Below, in pieces: positions 8,224 to 16,584 of a stretch of 44,514 nucleotides of DNA. Position 1 is the stretch's first letter, and the number at the start of each line of letters is the position of its first letter. The translations under genes were made by a program, and so were the position numbers. The notes beneath the pieces are model-generated. The model searched no databases, was not told the origin of the DNA, and saw nothing but the letters and a program-made list of their open reading frames with translations. Source of the DNA: an uncultured Acidimicrobiales bacterium (lineage in GTDB: Bacteria > Actinomycetota > Acidimicrobiia > Acidimicrobiales > SHLQ01); assembly GCA_938084885.1 (NCBI GenBank), contig CALKGG010000075.1:1-44514 (forward strand). The letters run 5' to 3'.

Positions 8224-8573
8224 TGGTTGTCCGCCTTTGCTGGCGGAATCTGACTATCGGCACCAACACCCTCGTACCCAGTGACGGCATAGACCCCCTC
8301 ACGGACGGGCCCGTACTTCTCGATGCCATCACGCATACGTGCAAGATAGTCCTGCCATTCGATCTGATGCAGTGCCGCGAAGTGCATCAGGATCTGCCCG
8401 TTCACCCCGAGGTGAAACAACAAGCCAATATCGGGTTCGACGAGGGCACGGGTTTCCTCGGTGGTGAGGTCGTAGGGCGCGAGCACAGCGGCCCGATCCT
8501 CGTCGTATCGGGCCTGCAAGGCACGGTCGCGATTCAGCTCGAACAAGAACTTCTGCACATAGTAGAGACTCAA
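8220..8573 (-). CDS. LigA-type small subunit of the extradiol dioxygenase
   Basis: This 117-residue protein matches the alpha (LigA) subunit family of protocatechuate 4,5-dioxygenase: an all-helical fold with the FELNRD segment near residue 11, LTTEETRAL, and the core GVNGQILMHFAAL. In LigAB enzymes the alpha chain covers the active site and helps bind substrate. It overlaps both neighbours by 4 bp, so alpha and beta chains are probably made in equal amounts. A separate LigA chain is unusual for a homoprotocatechuate dioxygenase, which in E. coli (HpaD) is a single polypeptide. Confidence 0.85.
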   Translation of the reverse strand: MSLYYVQKFLFELNRDRALQARYDEDRAAVLAPYDLTTEETRALVEPDIGLLFHLGVNGQILMHFAALHQIEWQDYLARMRDGIEKYGPVREGVYAVTGYEGVGADSQIPPAKADNQ

Positions 8574-10105
8574 GGTTTTGCTCCGCCGTACAGCTTTGGG
8601 ATTGGGTGGTCGTCGAGGGCGATGGCCACGTTCTTGGTCTCCATGTAAAAGTCGAAGCTCCAGTCTCCGCCGTCGCGGCCAATGCCGCTGGCTTTGGCTC
8701 CTCCAAAGGGTGCCGGCAGATGCCGGATGTTTTGGGAGTTGACCCAGATCATGCCCGCCTCGAGCGCTGCGGCCACACGGTGCGCCCGGCCAACATTGCT
8801 CGTCCAGAGGTAGCCCGCGAGGCCATACTCGGTGTCGTTCGCGATCGAGATGGCGTCGGCTTCGCCGGTGAACGCAATGGCGGTGAGGACCGGCCCGAAG
8901 ATCTCCTCTTGAGCAATACGCATGTTGTTACGTGCATTCGTGAAGAGCATCGGCGCAACCCACTGGCCTCCAGCGGGTGCATCGGCAAACGGCGTGCCTT
9001 CGTTGACGGTGGCTCCTTCGGCGACGGCGATGTCGCGATAGCTGCACACCTTCTCGTGATGACGTTCGTGGATGAGCGGACCGATCACGCTGGTCGGGTC
9101 GAGGGGATGTCCAACGGGAATATCGCCGATCTTGTCGGCCAGCCGCGCCGTGAACTCTTCATAGATCGAATCTTCGATGAGTACCCGACTGCTGCTCGTG
9201 CACCGCTCGCCGTTAAGGCTGTAGATCATGAACAACACCGCGTCGAGCGCCCGATCGAGATCGGCATCGGCGAACACGATCACCGGGTTCTTGCCGCCCA
9301 ATTCGAAGTGGACGCGCTTGAGTGTCGCGGCCCCCTGTGCCTGGATTAGCGACCCGGTCGAGGACTCGCCGACGAACGCAATTGCGTTGATAGCCCGATG
9401 TTCGGTCAGCGCTTTGCCTGCGGTTTCGCCCATGCCGTGTACGACGTTCAGCACGCCGGGCGCAAGGCCAGCGTCGAGGGCGGCCTCGGCCAACAGGTGC
9501 GCAGTGAACGGGCTCCACTCGGCGGGCTTGTGCACCACCGTGCATCCCGCCGCCAACGCAGGTGCGATCTTCCAGGTGCTCAACATGAACGGCGTGTTCC
9601 ACGGCGTGATGACGCCAACGGGGCCAATGGGCGAGCGGGTCGTGTAGTTCAGATGTGTGTCGGTCGGTAGCGACTGGCCATTGGCCGCGTCGGGTGCCCG
9701 ATCGGCGAAGAAACGAAAGTTGGCGGCTCCTCGGAGCGCCGCGTGGCTCATGAAGCGCATGGTCTGGCCGGTGTCGACGCACTCGGTCACCGCAATCTGG
9801 TGCGCCCGCTCGGTGATGTTGTCGGCCACGGCGTGCAACAACTTCTTGCGTTCAGTGCCCGAGATCTGGCTCCACTCGGCAAACGCTGCTTCCGCGGCCT
9901 TCGCCGCAGCATCGATGTCCGCAACGTCTCCTGAGGAAACGTGTCCGAGATGCGCTCCGTCGATCGGCGACGTGTTCTCGAAGGTCTCGCCGCTAACCGA
10001 TGCCGTTGCCTGCCCGTCGATCAGGTGCAACAGCGGTTCATCTGCGAATCGGGCGAGATAATCCTGAGACGCCGCCAGGTTGTCGTCGAACGAAACGATT
10101 CCCAT
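8570..10105 (-). CDS. hpaE: 5-carboxymethyl-2-hydroxymuconate semialdehyde dehydrogenase
   Basis: This 511-residue NAD-dependent aldehyde dehydrogenase has catalytic Cys302 in NGERCTSSSR, general-base Glu268 in FELGGKNP and the TPWNTPFM oxyanion region near 167-174. Among aldehyde dehydrogenases the ERCTSSSR context and the neighbours point to HpaE/HpcC, which oxidises the ring-cleavage product CHMS to the muconate. It overlaps the LigA-like gene by 4 bp downstream and the hpaF stop by one base upstream, so it sits inside the leftward operon. A related 2-hydroxymuconic semialdehyde dehydrogenase is the main alternative. Confidence 0.85.
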   Translation of the reverse strand: MGIVSFDDNLAASQDYLARFADEPLLHLIDGQATASVSGETFENTSPIDGAHLGHVSSGDVADIDAAAKAAEAAFAEWSQISGTERKKLLHAVADNITERAHQIAVTECVDTGQTMRFMSHAALRGAANFRFFADRAPDAANGQSLPTDTHLNYTTRSPIGPVGVITPWNTPFMLSTWKIAPALAAGCTVVHKPAEWSPFTAHLLAEAALDAGLAPGVLNVVHGMGETAGKALTEHRAINAIAFVGESSTGSLIQAQGAATLKRVHFELGGKNPVIVFADADLDRALDAVLFMIYSLNGERCTSSSRVLIEDSIYEEFTARLADKIGDIPVGHPLDPTSVIGPLIHERHHEKVCSYRDIAVAEGATVNEGTPFADAPAGGQWVAPMLFTNARNNMRIAQEEIFGPVLTAIAFTGEADAISIANDTEYGLAGYLWTSNVGRAHRVAAALEAGMIWVNSQNIRHLPAPFGGAKASGIGRDGGDWSFDFYMETKNVAIALDDHPIPKLYGGAKP

Positions 10106-10500
10106 CAGCGTTCACCCTCCTGAATGTGTGCGCGAATGTGGTTTCGGTTCTGTCGGAACTGGGCGTCGATCTCGTGCACTTCCATCGACCACGCAATGAC
10201 CAGCCGATCAGCTTGAGCGAGTTCGGCTTCGGCTGCGTCGAGCACGGTTTGGATGATGTCTTGTTTCATCTCGGCGGACCGTCCGGGGCCAATGCGCGCG
10301 GTGATCGCCACAAAACCATGTGCTGGATCATTGCGATCTGCCACCAGGTAGTGGTCTCGCACCGCGGCCCGAGTCCGCAGCGCAGCCGGTGAAGGCGCAA
10401 TGCCCATGTCCAACACCGCCCGGTGTACTGCAGTGACCAGCCGGTCGATGTCGTGGTGCTCGGCGACGTTGGCCGAGCATTCAATCGTGAAGTGCGGCAC
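10105..10500 (-). CDS. hpaF: 5-carboxymethyl-2-hydroxymuconate delta-isomerase
   Basis: This 131-residue tautomerase-superfamily protein corresponds to HpaF of E. coli. I chose the GTG at 10498-10500 because it places Pro at position 2 (PHFTIECSAN); the amino-terminal proline is the catalytic base of this family. A GGGAG site 6 nt upstream supports this start. Motifs shared with HpaF are PHF-ECS at the N-terminus and IGPGRS near the middle. The enzyme isomerises 5-carboxymethyl-2-hydroxymuconate to the oxo form used by HpaG. It is the first gene of the leftward operon and its stop overlaps the hpaE start. Confidence 0.85.
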   Translation of the reverse strand: MPHFTIECSANVAEHHDIDRLVTAVHRAVLDMGIAPSPAALRTRAAVRDHYLVADRNDPAHGFVAITARIGPGRSAEMKQDIIQTVLDAAEAELAQADRLVIAWSMEVHEIDAQFRQNRNHIRAHIQEGER

Positions 10501-10562
10501 GAAGTCTCCCAACGGTAAAGGTGGTGGTGAAGGTGATGGTTGCACGTACTGGTCGAACGCAA

Positions 10563-10581
10563 ATTACTTAACATGTGTAAT
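10563..10581. promoter_or_regulatory. Inverted repeat in the divergent hpa promoter, candidate HpaR operator
   Basis: ATTAC (10563-10567) and GTAAT (10577-10581) form an inverted repeat with a 9 bp centre that contains ACATGT. It lies between the divergent hpaF and hpaG starts, in an AT-rich patch unlike the surrounding DNA, and overlaps the likely hpaG -10 element. A MarR-type regulator (HpaR) is encoded two genes away, and such proteins bind short inverted repeats over promoters. Binding by HpaR is an inference. Confidence 0.55.
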
Positions 10582-10583
10582 AT
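10578..10583 (+). promoter_or_regulatory. Candidate -10 element for leaderless hpaG
   Basis: TAATAT lies 8 nt before the hpaG ATG, so transcription would begin at or next to the start codon. No ribosome binding site precedes hpaG, which fits a leaderless mRNA of the kind common in actinobacteria. No clear -35 hexamer is visible. Read leftward, TATATT at nearly the same place could serve hpaF. Confidence 0.45.
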
Positions 10584-10591
10584 ATCTCTCT

Positions 10592-11503
10592 ATGCGGCTG
10601 CTCACCTACTCCTCAAGCAATGAACAACGACTTGGTCTCCTCACCAAAGACGGTTCCGGTGTAATCGACCTCACCGCACGGCTCGATGGAGAGACAAATC
10701 TCGGAACACTGATCGCCACCGACGGTCTCGCCCGAGCCGCCGCATACGTCGATGATCCAGCCGACCACCAAGAGCCAGACATCACCTACGAGCGGCTACT
10801 CCCTCGTCCGGGAAAGATCTTCTGCATCGGCGTCAACTACGGCGGCCGGTCCGCCGAGTACGCAGACATGACCGACGCAGCGTACCCCTCGGTCTTCGTG
10901 CGATTCCCCGAGAGCTTCACTGGCCACAACCAACAGATCATCCGGCCACCGGAGAGCCCACAACTCGACTACGAAGGTGAGATCGTTGTCGTCATTGGCA
11001 AGGCGGGCCGTCGCATCCCCATCGCCGACGCGCACGACCACATTGCGGGGCTTTCGCTCGGCAACGAAGGCACGATCAGAGACTGGGTCCGACACGCAAA
11101 GTTCAACGTCACCCAAGGCAAGAACTGGGAATCGTCAGGTTCGATGGGGCCACACTTGGTCACGCTCGACGAACTCGATCGGCCGGTCACAAACACCACC
11201 TTCGACGACCTTCACATCACCACCCATATCAACGGCGAGCTTCGCCAAGACGACCGTCCAGCCACCATGAAGTACTCGATCGCCTACCAGATCCATTACC
11301 TCTCGACGTTCACCACCCTCCAACCCGGCGACGTCATCTTCACCGGCACGCCAACGGGTGCTGGTGCCCGATTCGACCCGCCGATCTGGCTCGAACCCGG
11401 CGACGTGATCGACGTGTCGGTTCCCGAGCTCGGGACGTTGCGCAACACCGTCGCCGACGAGTTTCCAGACGGCAGCACGTTTACTGCGCCCGAGCCGCAG
11501 TAG
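10592..11503 (+). CDS. hpaG: Fumarylacetoacetate hydrolase-family decarboxylase/isomerase
   Basis: This 303-residue protein of the FAH family has the metal-binding acidic motif LDYEGEIVVVIGK, the GKNWESSGSMGP segment and the GDVIFTGTPTG motif. Proteins of this size with these neighbours are HpaG-type enzymes, which decarboxylate 5-oxopent-3-ene-1,2,5-tricarboxylate and isomerise the product. E. coli HpaG is a tandem duplication of about 430 residues; this is a single-copy version. The start is the ATG at 10592: the protein begins MRLLTYSS as is typical, and the frame upstream overlaps the hpaF promoter and gene. It is followed by hpaR and hpaH. Confidence 0.82.
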   Translation: MRLLTYSSSNEQRLGLLTKDGSGVIDLTARLDGETNLGTLIATDGLARAAAYVDDPADHQEPDITYERLLPRPGKIFCIGVNYGGRSAEYADMTDAAYPSVFVRFPESFTGHNQQIIRPPESPQLDYEGEIVVVIGKAGRRIPIADAHDHIAGLSLGNEGTIRDWVRHAKFNVTQGKNWESSGSMGPHLVTLDELDRPVTNTTFDDLHITTHINGELRQDDRPATMKYSIAYQIHYLSTFTTLQPGDVIFTGTPTGAGARFDPPIWLEPGDVIDVSVPELGTLRNTVADEFPDGSTFTAPEPQ

Positions 11504-11516
11504 TTATGACCGAGTT

Positions 11517-11972
11517 ATGACCGAACTCCGCTCGTTCGACGAGTCCTTGCCAATGGCGCTGCTTAATGCGAGGGAAGCCGCCATGGCCCGATTCCGTCCG
11601 CTGCTCGCACGCCATGACCTGACCGAACAGCAATGGCGGGTCCTGCGGGCGCTCGGAGCCGAATCCACCCCGGTCGACGCAGGAACCTTGGTCGATTCGA
11701 CCTCGCTGCAAGCGCCCAGCCTCAGCCGAATCTTGGCCAATCTGTCCGACCGCCAGCTCATCGACCGGACGAGTTCGTCGAGCGACCAGCGGCGCGCCGT
11801 CATCTCGCTGTCCGAGCAGGGTGCAGCCCTCGTCGCGGCGGTGGCCCCCGAATCCGAGACCATCTACGCTCAGATCGAAAGACAATTCGGCGGCGACCGC
11901 CTCGGCCACCTCCTCGGCGAACTCCACGACCTCGCCGCCTCGCTTGAACAGCCCGCGCCGGAGCGCCAATGA
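11517..11972 (+). CDS. hpaR: MarR-family regulator of homoprotocatechuate degradation
   Basis: This 151-residue winged-helix regulator matches HpaR of E. coli well: ALLNAREAAMARFRPLL near residue 14, the HDLTEQQWRVLRAL motif and the wing region SSSDQRRAVISLSEQG. HpaR-type proteins repress the aromatic catabolic genes and are released by the pathway substrate. The gene lies 13 nt after hpaG and its stop overlaps the hpaH start by 4 bp, so it is co-expressed with the genes it probably controls. The inverted repeat at 10563-10581 is the best candidate target. Confidence 0.88.
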   Translation: MTELRSFDESLPMALLNAREAAMARFRPLLARHDLTEQQWRVLRALGAESTPVDAGTLVDSTSLQAPSLSRILANLSDRQLIDRTSSSSDQRRAVISLSEQGAALVAAVAPESETIYAQIERQFGGDRLGHLLGELHDLAASLEQPAPERQ

Positions 11973-12802
11973 CTCATCCCTTCAACTCACCCGAAACGAC
12001 CATCACGGCCGACGCCGTGGCGGCCGAAGCAGCATTACTGGACGAAGCCGAACGGTCGGCGACGCAACTGCGCCAGACCACCGAGGTCTACCCCGACCTC
12101 ACCATCGACGATGCGTATGCAATTCAGGCCGCGTGGCGCAACCTGAAACTGGCCCGAGGTGAACGCATCGTCGGTCACAAGATCGGGCTCACGTCCAGAG
12201 CAATGCAAGCCGCCATGGCGATCTCTACACCCGACTCTGGTTTCCTGACCAACGACATGGTGTTCGAACCAAACAGCACACTCGACGCGTCCACATTCTG
12301 CGACCCCAAAGTCGAGGTGGAGCTCGCCTTCACCTTGGCGACCGACCTATCGGGCAGCAATCTCACGATCGACGACGTACTCGCCGCCACCGAGTTCGTA
12401 CAACCAGCGGTCGAGCTGATCGCCGCCCGCACCTTCCGCGCCGATCCAACAACAGGCCGTCGCCGCACGGTGATCGACACCATTGCCGACAACGCAGCCA
12501 ACGGCGGCATCATCTCTGGTGGCACGAAGGTTGCGCCGAACGACATCGATCTGGCGTGGGTGAGTGCCGTGGCCCGCCGAAACGGCACCGTCGAAGAAAC
12601 CGGCGTCGCCGCAGGGGTGCTCGGCCACCCCGCCCGAGGAATTGCCTGGTTGGCGAAACGCTACGGCGAGACTGGACAACGCCTCGAAGCGGGGCAGGTC
12701 GTGCTTGCAGGTTCGTTCACGCGACCCATCGACGTTCGCCCGGGCGACGACTTCACCTTCGACTACGGCCCGTTGGGCACCATCACGATGGCGTTCTCAT
12801 AA
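11969..12802 (+). CDS. hpaH: 2-oxo-hept-4-ene-1,7-dioate hydratase
   Basis: This 277-residue member of the FAH/hydratase family (MhpD/HpaH) has HKIGLTSRAMQ near residue 68, the acidic metal-binding segment PKVEVELAFTL and the GVLGHPARGIAWLA segment. HpaH adds water to 2-oxohept-4-ene-1,7-dioate, giving the substrate of the HpaI aldolase. No hpaI is present in the window, so the last step must be encoded elsewhere. The ATG overlaps the hpaR stop by 4 bp. Related 2-oxopent-4-enoate hydratases (MhpD) are the alternative, but the neighbouring hpa genes favour HpaH. Confidence 0.87.
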   Translation: MTHPFNSPETTITADAVAAEAALLDEAERSATQLRQTTEVYPDLTIDDAYAIQAAWRNLKLARGERIVGHKIGLTSRAMQAAMAISTPDSGFLTNDMVFEPNSTLDASTFCDPKVEVELAFTLATDLSGSNLTIDDVLAATEFVQPAVELIAARTFRADPTTGRRRTVIDTIADNAANGGIISGGTKVAPNDIDLAWVSAVARRNGTVEETGVAAGVLGHPARGIAWLAKRYGETGQRLEAGQVVLAGSFTRPIDVRPGDDFTFDYGPLGTITMAFS

Positions 12803-12922
12803 CGGCCTTCGTTCTCAGAGATTTCCTTCGACGAACCGACCGTCCCGACGCAGCGATGTGAGCGATCGGTGTGGGAAGATGCACGGGTCATACCGCTTGT
12901 GTCACGCACCCCAGGAGACTGA

Positions 12923-15205
12923 ATGGCCGTCACCGACCTTCCCGAATTCATCCGAGCCGACGGACCTGACAAGGTCACCGGGTCCGGTCGCTACACCGCC
13001 GACATGACGCTCACCGGACAGCTCGTGGCCAAGTTCAAATATGGCGGCGTGAGCCACGGTCGCATCACCCGCCTCGATGTCACCGCGGCCCGGGCAATCC
13101 CGGGCGTCTTTGCGGTGCTCACTGCCGCCGACGTCCCCGACGTTCGCTACAGCTACGGGCTCGCCGACCGCACGCTCTTTGCGACAGACATCATTCGCTT
13201 CGAAGGCGAGATCGTCGCGGCAGTCGCCGCGATCAATGCCGACATTGCTCAGCAAGCACTCGACGCCATCGAACTCGACATCGAAATGCTCGAACCCGTC
13301 GTCGACCTCGAGGCCGCAATTGCCGACGGTGCGCCTCTCGTCCACGAGAACATCGACAGCTACGAGGTCACCGGCGACACGCCCCATAGCGGCAACGTCG
13401 CAACCCACTCGTCCATCTCGATGGGAGACGCCGAGGCTGCAATGACCAACGCTGCGACCGTTGTGACAAGCCGCTATCTGGCCGACGCAAGCCACGCCAC
13501 CCCGATCGAACCGCGAGCGGTCATCGCGCAATGGGAAGGCGACAAGGTCACCGTATGGACGAGCACGCAGGTGCCGTTCGATGCCCGCGCCGGTGTGTGT
13601 GAGACCCTCGAGCTGCCCACCTCGAAGGTTCGCATCATTGCGCCCCATCTCGGTGGCGGATTCGGTGGGAAGTGCGGGGCCCATTTCGAACCCCATATCG
13701 CTGCACTTGCCCGGGTCGCCAAGCGTCCCGTCAAGCTCGTCTTCTCTCGCTGGGAAGAGTTCATTGCCCCAGATCGCCGCCGCGAGGCCATGATCATCGA
13801 TGTCACGACCGGCGTCGACGCCGATGGACACATCGTTGCGCGAACCGGCGAGATCCTCCTCGACAACGGCGCGTACATGGCCGACTCGTCGTTCTTTGCC
13901 CAAGCCGCAGCAATGCACGTCGCCGGACCATACGTCATCCCCAACGTGCACATCGACGCAAAGCTGATCTACACGAATCACCAGCCGTCCGGCTCGGTGC
14001 GTGCCCCAACCGCGCCACAAGGCTGCTGGGCCGTCGAGTCACACACCGACGAAATCGCCAAGGCAATCGGGATGGACGCCCTCGAGTTCCGCCGCAAGAA
14101 CATCGTCACCTCGGCAAGCACCGGCTGCGTAGGCCAGACCTACGACGAGATCGGCCTCGACCAGTGCCTTGAGTTGGCCACCACATCAGCTGGATGGGGA
14201 ACCGAACTCCCCGAAGGCGAGGCGCTGGGAATTTCCGTCGGCTGGTGGCCGAGCTTCGCTGCGCCCGCCGGCGCCTACGCAAAGCTCCACGGCGATGGCA
14301 CGGTCCAAGTTATTACCGGTGCAAGCGAGTGCGGAACCGGATCGGTCATGACCCTACGCATGCTCGCCGCCGACGAGATCGGTATCGACGAGACCGCAAT
14401 CGAGCTCATCTATCAAGACACCGGCGCTGCTCCGGCAGGCCCCGGCTCCAGTGGTTCACAAACGCTGTTCAACCACGGCCGCGCCGTCGAGAAGGCCAGT
14501 CAGATGGTGGCCGACCAACTGCGCGAACTGGCCGCGGCGCAACTCGAAGCCAACGCAGGCGACATCGTCCTCGAGAACGGAGCGGCCAGTGTTGCCGGGT
14601 CGCCCGCAATCTCCATCCCGATCGTCGAACTCGCTGCCGCGAGCGAAACGGGCGAGCTGCTCGGCAGCGCTGCTGCCGACGCCATCGAATGGCCCGAGAT
14701 AACCGGCTCGACGTGTCTTGGCGAACAGGGCTTCTCATCGTGGCTCGCTCCCCAATTCTCGTGTCATGTGGCACGGGTCCGTGTCGATGCCGACACCGGG
14801 GTCACCCGAGTGCTCGAAGTCCATGCAGTGCACGACTCGGGAACGATCCTGAACCCGGTTGCTGCGCACGGCCAGGTCGAGGGCGGGGTGATGATGGGCG
14901 TTGGCCAAGCGCTGACCGAGGGCACCCGCTACGACGAGCGCGGCCACCAACTCAACGCAGGGCTCCTCGAGTACAAGCTGCAAACCATCGCTGACGCCCC
15001 AACGATTACGACCCAGTTCGTCGAGATCTTCACGAACAACGCCGGACCGCGTGGAGCGAAGGGCCTCGCCGAAGCACCCAACGTTGCCACATGTGGGGCG
15101 GTTAACAACGCCATTGCGAACGCTACGGGGGTGCGAGTCCGCCAACTCCCCATGACAGCTGAACGAGTGTGGACAGCAATGAATAACCCGGAGGCCAGCA
15201 CATGA
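12923..15205 (+). CDS. Xanthine dehydrogenase-family molybdopterin-binding large subunit
   Basis: This 760-residue protein is the molybdenum subunit of a three-part hydroxylase. It has an aldehyde oxidase/xanthine dehydrogenase a/b-hammerhead region (residues about 15-125), the molybdopterin segment HLGGGFGGKCG near 243 and the C-terminal GAKGLAEAPN motif, where Glu717 is the catalytic base. The CO dehydrogenase active-site loop (VAYRCS) is absent, so it is not an aerobic CO dehydrogenase. Members hydroxylate N-heterocycles or aldehydes, or reduce aromatic CoA thioesters. The substrate is unknown; the hpa genes next door suggest, but do not prove, an aromatic aldehyde or acid. AGGAG at 12913-12917 supports the ATG. 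It overlaps the next gene by 4 bp. Confidence 0.87.
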   Translation: MAVTDLPEFIRADGPDKVTGSGRYTADMTLTGQLVAKFKYGGVSHGRITRLDVTAARAIPGVFAVLTAADVPDVRYSYGLADRTLFATDIIRFEGEIVAAVAAINADIAQQALDAIELDIEMLEPVVDLEAAIADGAPLVHENIDSYEVTGDTPHSGNVATHSSISMGDAEAAMTNAATVVTSRYLADASHATPIEPRAVIAQWEGDKVTVWTSTQVPFDARAGVCETLELPTSKVRIIAPHLGGGFGGKCGAHFEPHIAALARVAKRPVKLVFSRWEEFIAPDRRREAMIIDVTTGVDADGHIVARTGEILLDNGAYMADSSFFAQAAAMHVAGPYVIPNVHIDAKLIYTNHQPSGSVRAPTAPQGCWAVESHTDEIAKAIGMDALEFRRKNIVTSASTGCVGQTYDEIGLDQCLELATTSAGWGTELPEGEALGISVGWWPSFAAPAGAYAKLHGDGTVQVITGASECGTGSVMTLRMLAADEIGIDETAIELIYQDTGAAPAGPGSSGSQTLFNHGRAVEKASQMVADQLRELAAAQLEANAGDIVLENGAASVAGSPAISIPIVELAAASETGELLGSAAADAIEWPEITGSTCLGEQGFSSWLAPQFSCHVARVRVDADTGVTRVLEVHAVHDSGTILNPVAAHGQVEGGVMMGVGQALTEGTRYDERGHQLNAGLLEYKLQTIADAPTITTQFVEIFTNNAGPRGAKGLAEAPNVATCGAVNNAIANATGVRVRQLPMTAERVWTAMNNPEAST

Positions 15206-16098
15206 CGATGACCATCGCAAACTCGCTCGACGATGTTCTCTCCGGCCTCGCAAACGGGGCCCGACCAATCGCTGGGGGCACCGACCTCGTCGTTGGCTCC
15301 CGCCAAGGCAAAGGTGCGCTCCCCGACCATCTGATCGCGATCGACCGTGTGCACGAGCTTGCAACGATCGATGTCGGTGACGCGGGTACTCGTATTGGTT
15401 CTGGGGTTACCCACGCCACGCTGATGACCAACCCGACGGTTGTTGATTCCTTCACCGCAATTGCAGATGCCGCGGCGCTTGTTGGTTCGCCGGCCACGCG
15501 CAACGTCGGAACCATTGGTGGCAACGTCATGAATGGTTCACCCGCAATGGACACCGGCGCTCCGCTCGTTGTCTTGAACGCACGTGCTGAGCTACGAACC
15601 CTGGAATCCACCCGCCTTGTGCACCTCGACGAGCTGTGGGTCGGGCCGGGCCGAACGAGTGCACAAAAGAACGAACTCTGCACGGCACTCGTCATCCCAC
15701 AACAGCCCGAATCCAGCGGCAGTGCCTATGTGCGCCTCGAGTACCGGCGCACAATGGAGATAGCGATCGTCGGTGCCGCAGCAGCGATCACCCTCGACGA
15801 CGGAATCATTCGCTCGGCCCACGTCGCACTCACCGCGGTTGCGCCGACCATCCTCACGGTCGAAGGCCTCGCTCCGCTGATCGGCAAACCTGTCGACGAA
15901 ACGACACTCGCGACGGTCGCCGAATTGGCATCAGAACAAGCCGCGCCAATCTCAGATCTTCGAGCATCAGAACGCTACCGCCGTCAGATGATCGGGGTGA
16001 TGGCCAGCCGGGCGGTCGATGCCGCAGCCCGACGCGCCGGCGGCGAAACCCTCTCCGTACCCGTCAACCGAGCCCTCGGTGTTGGAGCCCAATCATGA
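15202..16098 (+). CDS. FAD-binding medium subunit of the molybdenum hydroxylase
   Basis: This 298-residue protein matches the CoxM/FAD-binding PCMH-type family. RPIAGGTDLVV near residue 21 binds the FAD pyrophosphate, and RNVGTIGGNVMNG near 107 is the second FAD contact. It passes electrons between the molybdenum and iron-sulfur subunits and an acceptor. It overlaps the large-subunit stop (ATGA) and the iron-sulfur subunit start (ATGA), so all three chains are translationally coupled. The large-medium-small order is one of the common orders for these operons. Confidence 0.87.
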   Translation: MTMTIANSLDDVLSGLANGARPIAGGTDLVVGSRQGKGALPDHLIAIDRVHELATIDVGDAGTRIGSGVTHATLMTNPTVVDSFTAIADAAALVGSPATRNVGTIGGNVMNGSPAMDTGAPLVVLNARAELRTLESTRLVHLDELWVGPGRTSAQKNELCTALVIPQQPESSGSAYVRLEYRRTMEIAIVGAAAAITLDDGIIRSAHVALTAVAPTILTVEGLAPLIGKPVDETTLATVAELASEQAAPISDLRASERYRRQMIGVMASRAVDAAARRAGGETLSVPVNRALGVGAQS

Positions 16099-16577
16099 GC
16101 AATACAACCGGACCTTCAGCCGTCACACTCAACGTCAACGGTGTCCCCTACCCCATTGTTATCAACACCGATCGAACACTGTCGACCGTGATACGCAACG
16201 AGATTGGCCTCACCGGCACAAAGGAAGGCTGCGACGATTGCGAGTGCGGTGCGTGCATGGTGCTTCTCGATGGTCGACCGATCAACTCGTGCTCCTACCT
16301 TGCAGCTCAGGCACAAGGCCGTGAGATCACGACGGTCGAAGGGCTGGCATCCCAAGACGACCTCTCGCCCCTGCAGCGCAACATCCTCGCCGCGGGTGGC
16401 GTGCAGTGCGGGTTCTGCACACCGGGCATGCTGATGTCGGCAACTGCGCTGCTGAACGAGAACCCCTCACCAACCAAGGAAGAGGTTCGCATTGGGCTTT
16501 CTGGCAACCTTTGCCGGTGCACGGGTTACGCCCGCATCCTCGATTCGGTGATCCAAACATCTGTCGAGATCAACTGA
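16095..16577 (+). CDS. [2Fe-2S] small subunit of the molybdenum hydroxylase
   Basis: This 160-residue protein has the two expected cluster-binding regions. The N-terminal ferredoxin-like cluster uses Cys46, Cys51, Cys54 and Cys66 (EGCDDCECGAC and NSC). The C-terminal helical cluster uses Cys105, Cys108, Cys140 and Cys142 (QCGFC and LCRC). An extra cysteine, Cys49, sits inside the first motif, where many homologues have Gly or Glu. Its role is electron transfer from the molybdenum site to FAD. It is the last gene of the operon. Confidence 0.9.
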   Translation: MSNTTGPSAVTLNVNGVPYPIVINTDRTLSTVIRNEIGLTGTKEGCDDCECGACMVLLDGRPINSCSYLAAQAQGREITTVEGLASQDDLSPLQRNILAAGGVQCGFCTPGMLMSATALLNENPSPTKEEVRIGLSGNLCRCTGYARILDSVIQTSVEIN

Positions 16578-16584
16578 AGCTGGG

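Noticed and set aside
10400..10591. A longer hpaG start (ATG 10400) and a longer hpaF start (10545)
   Set aside because: Both would run through the divergent promoter; the shorter starts give the family N-termini, including the catalytic Pro2 of HpaF.
12902..14020. A 372-residue minus-strand frame opposite the molybdenum hydroxylase large subunit
   Set aside because: The plus-strand protein has all family motifs; the minus frame shows only compositional runs of Asp, Gly and Val.
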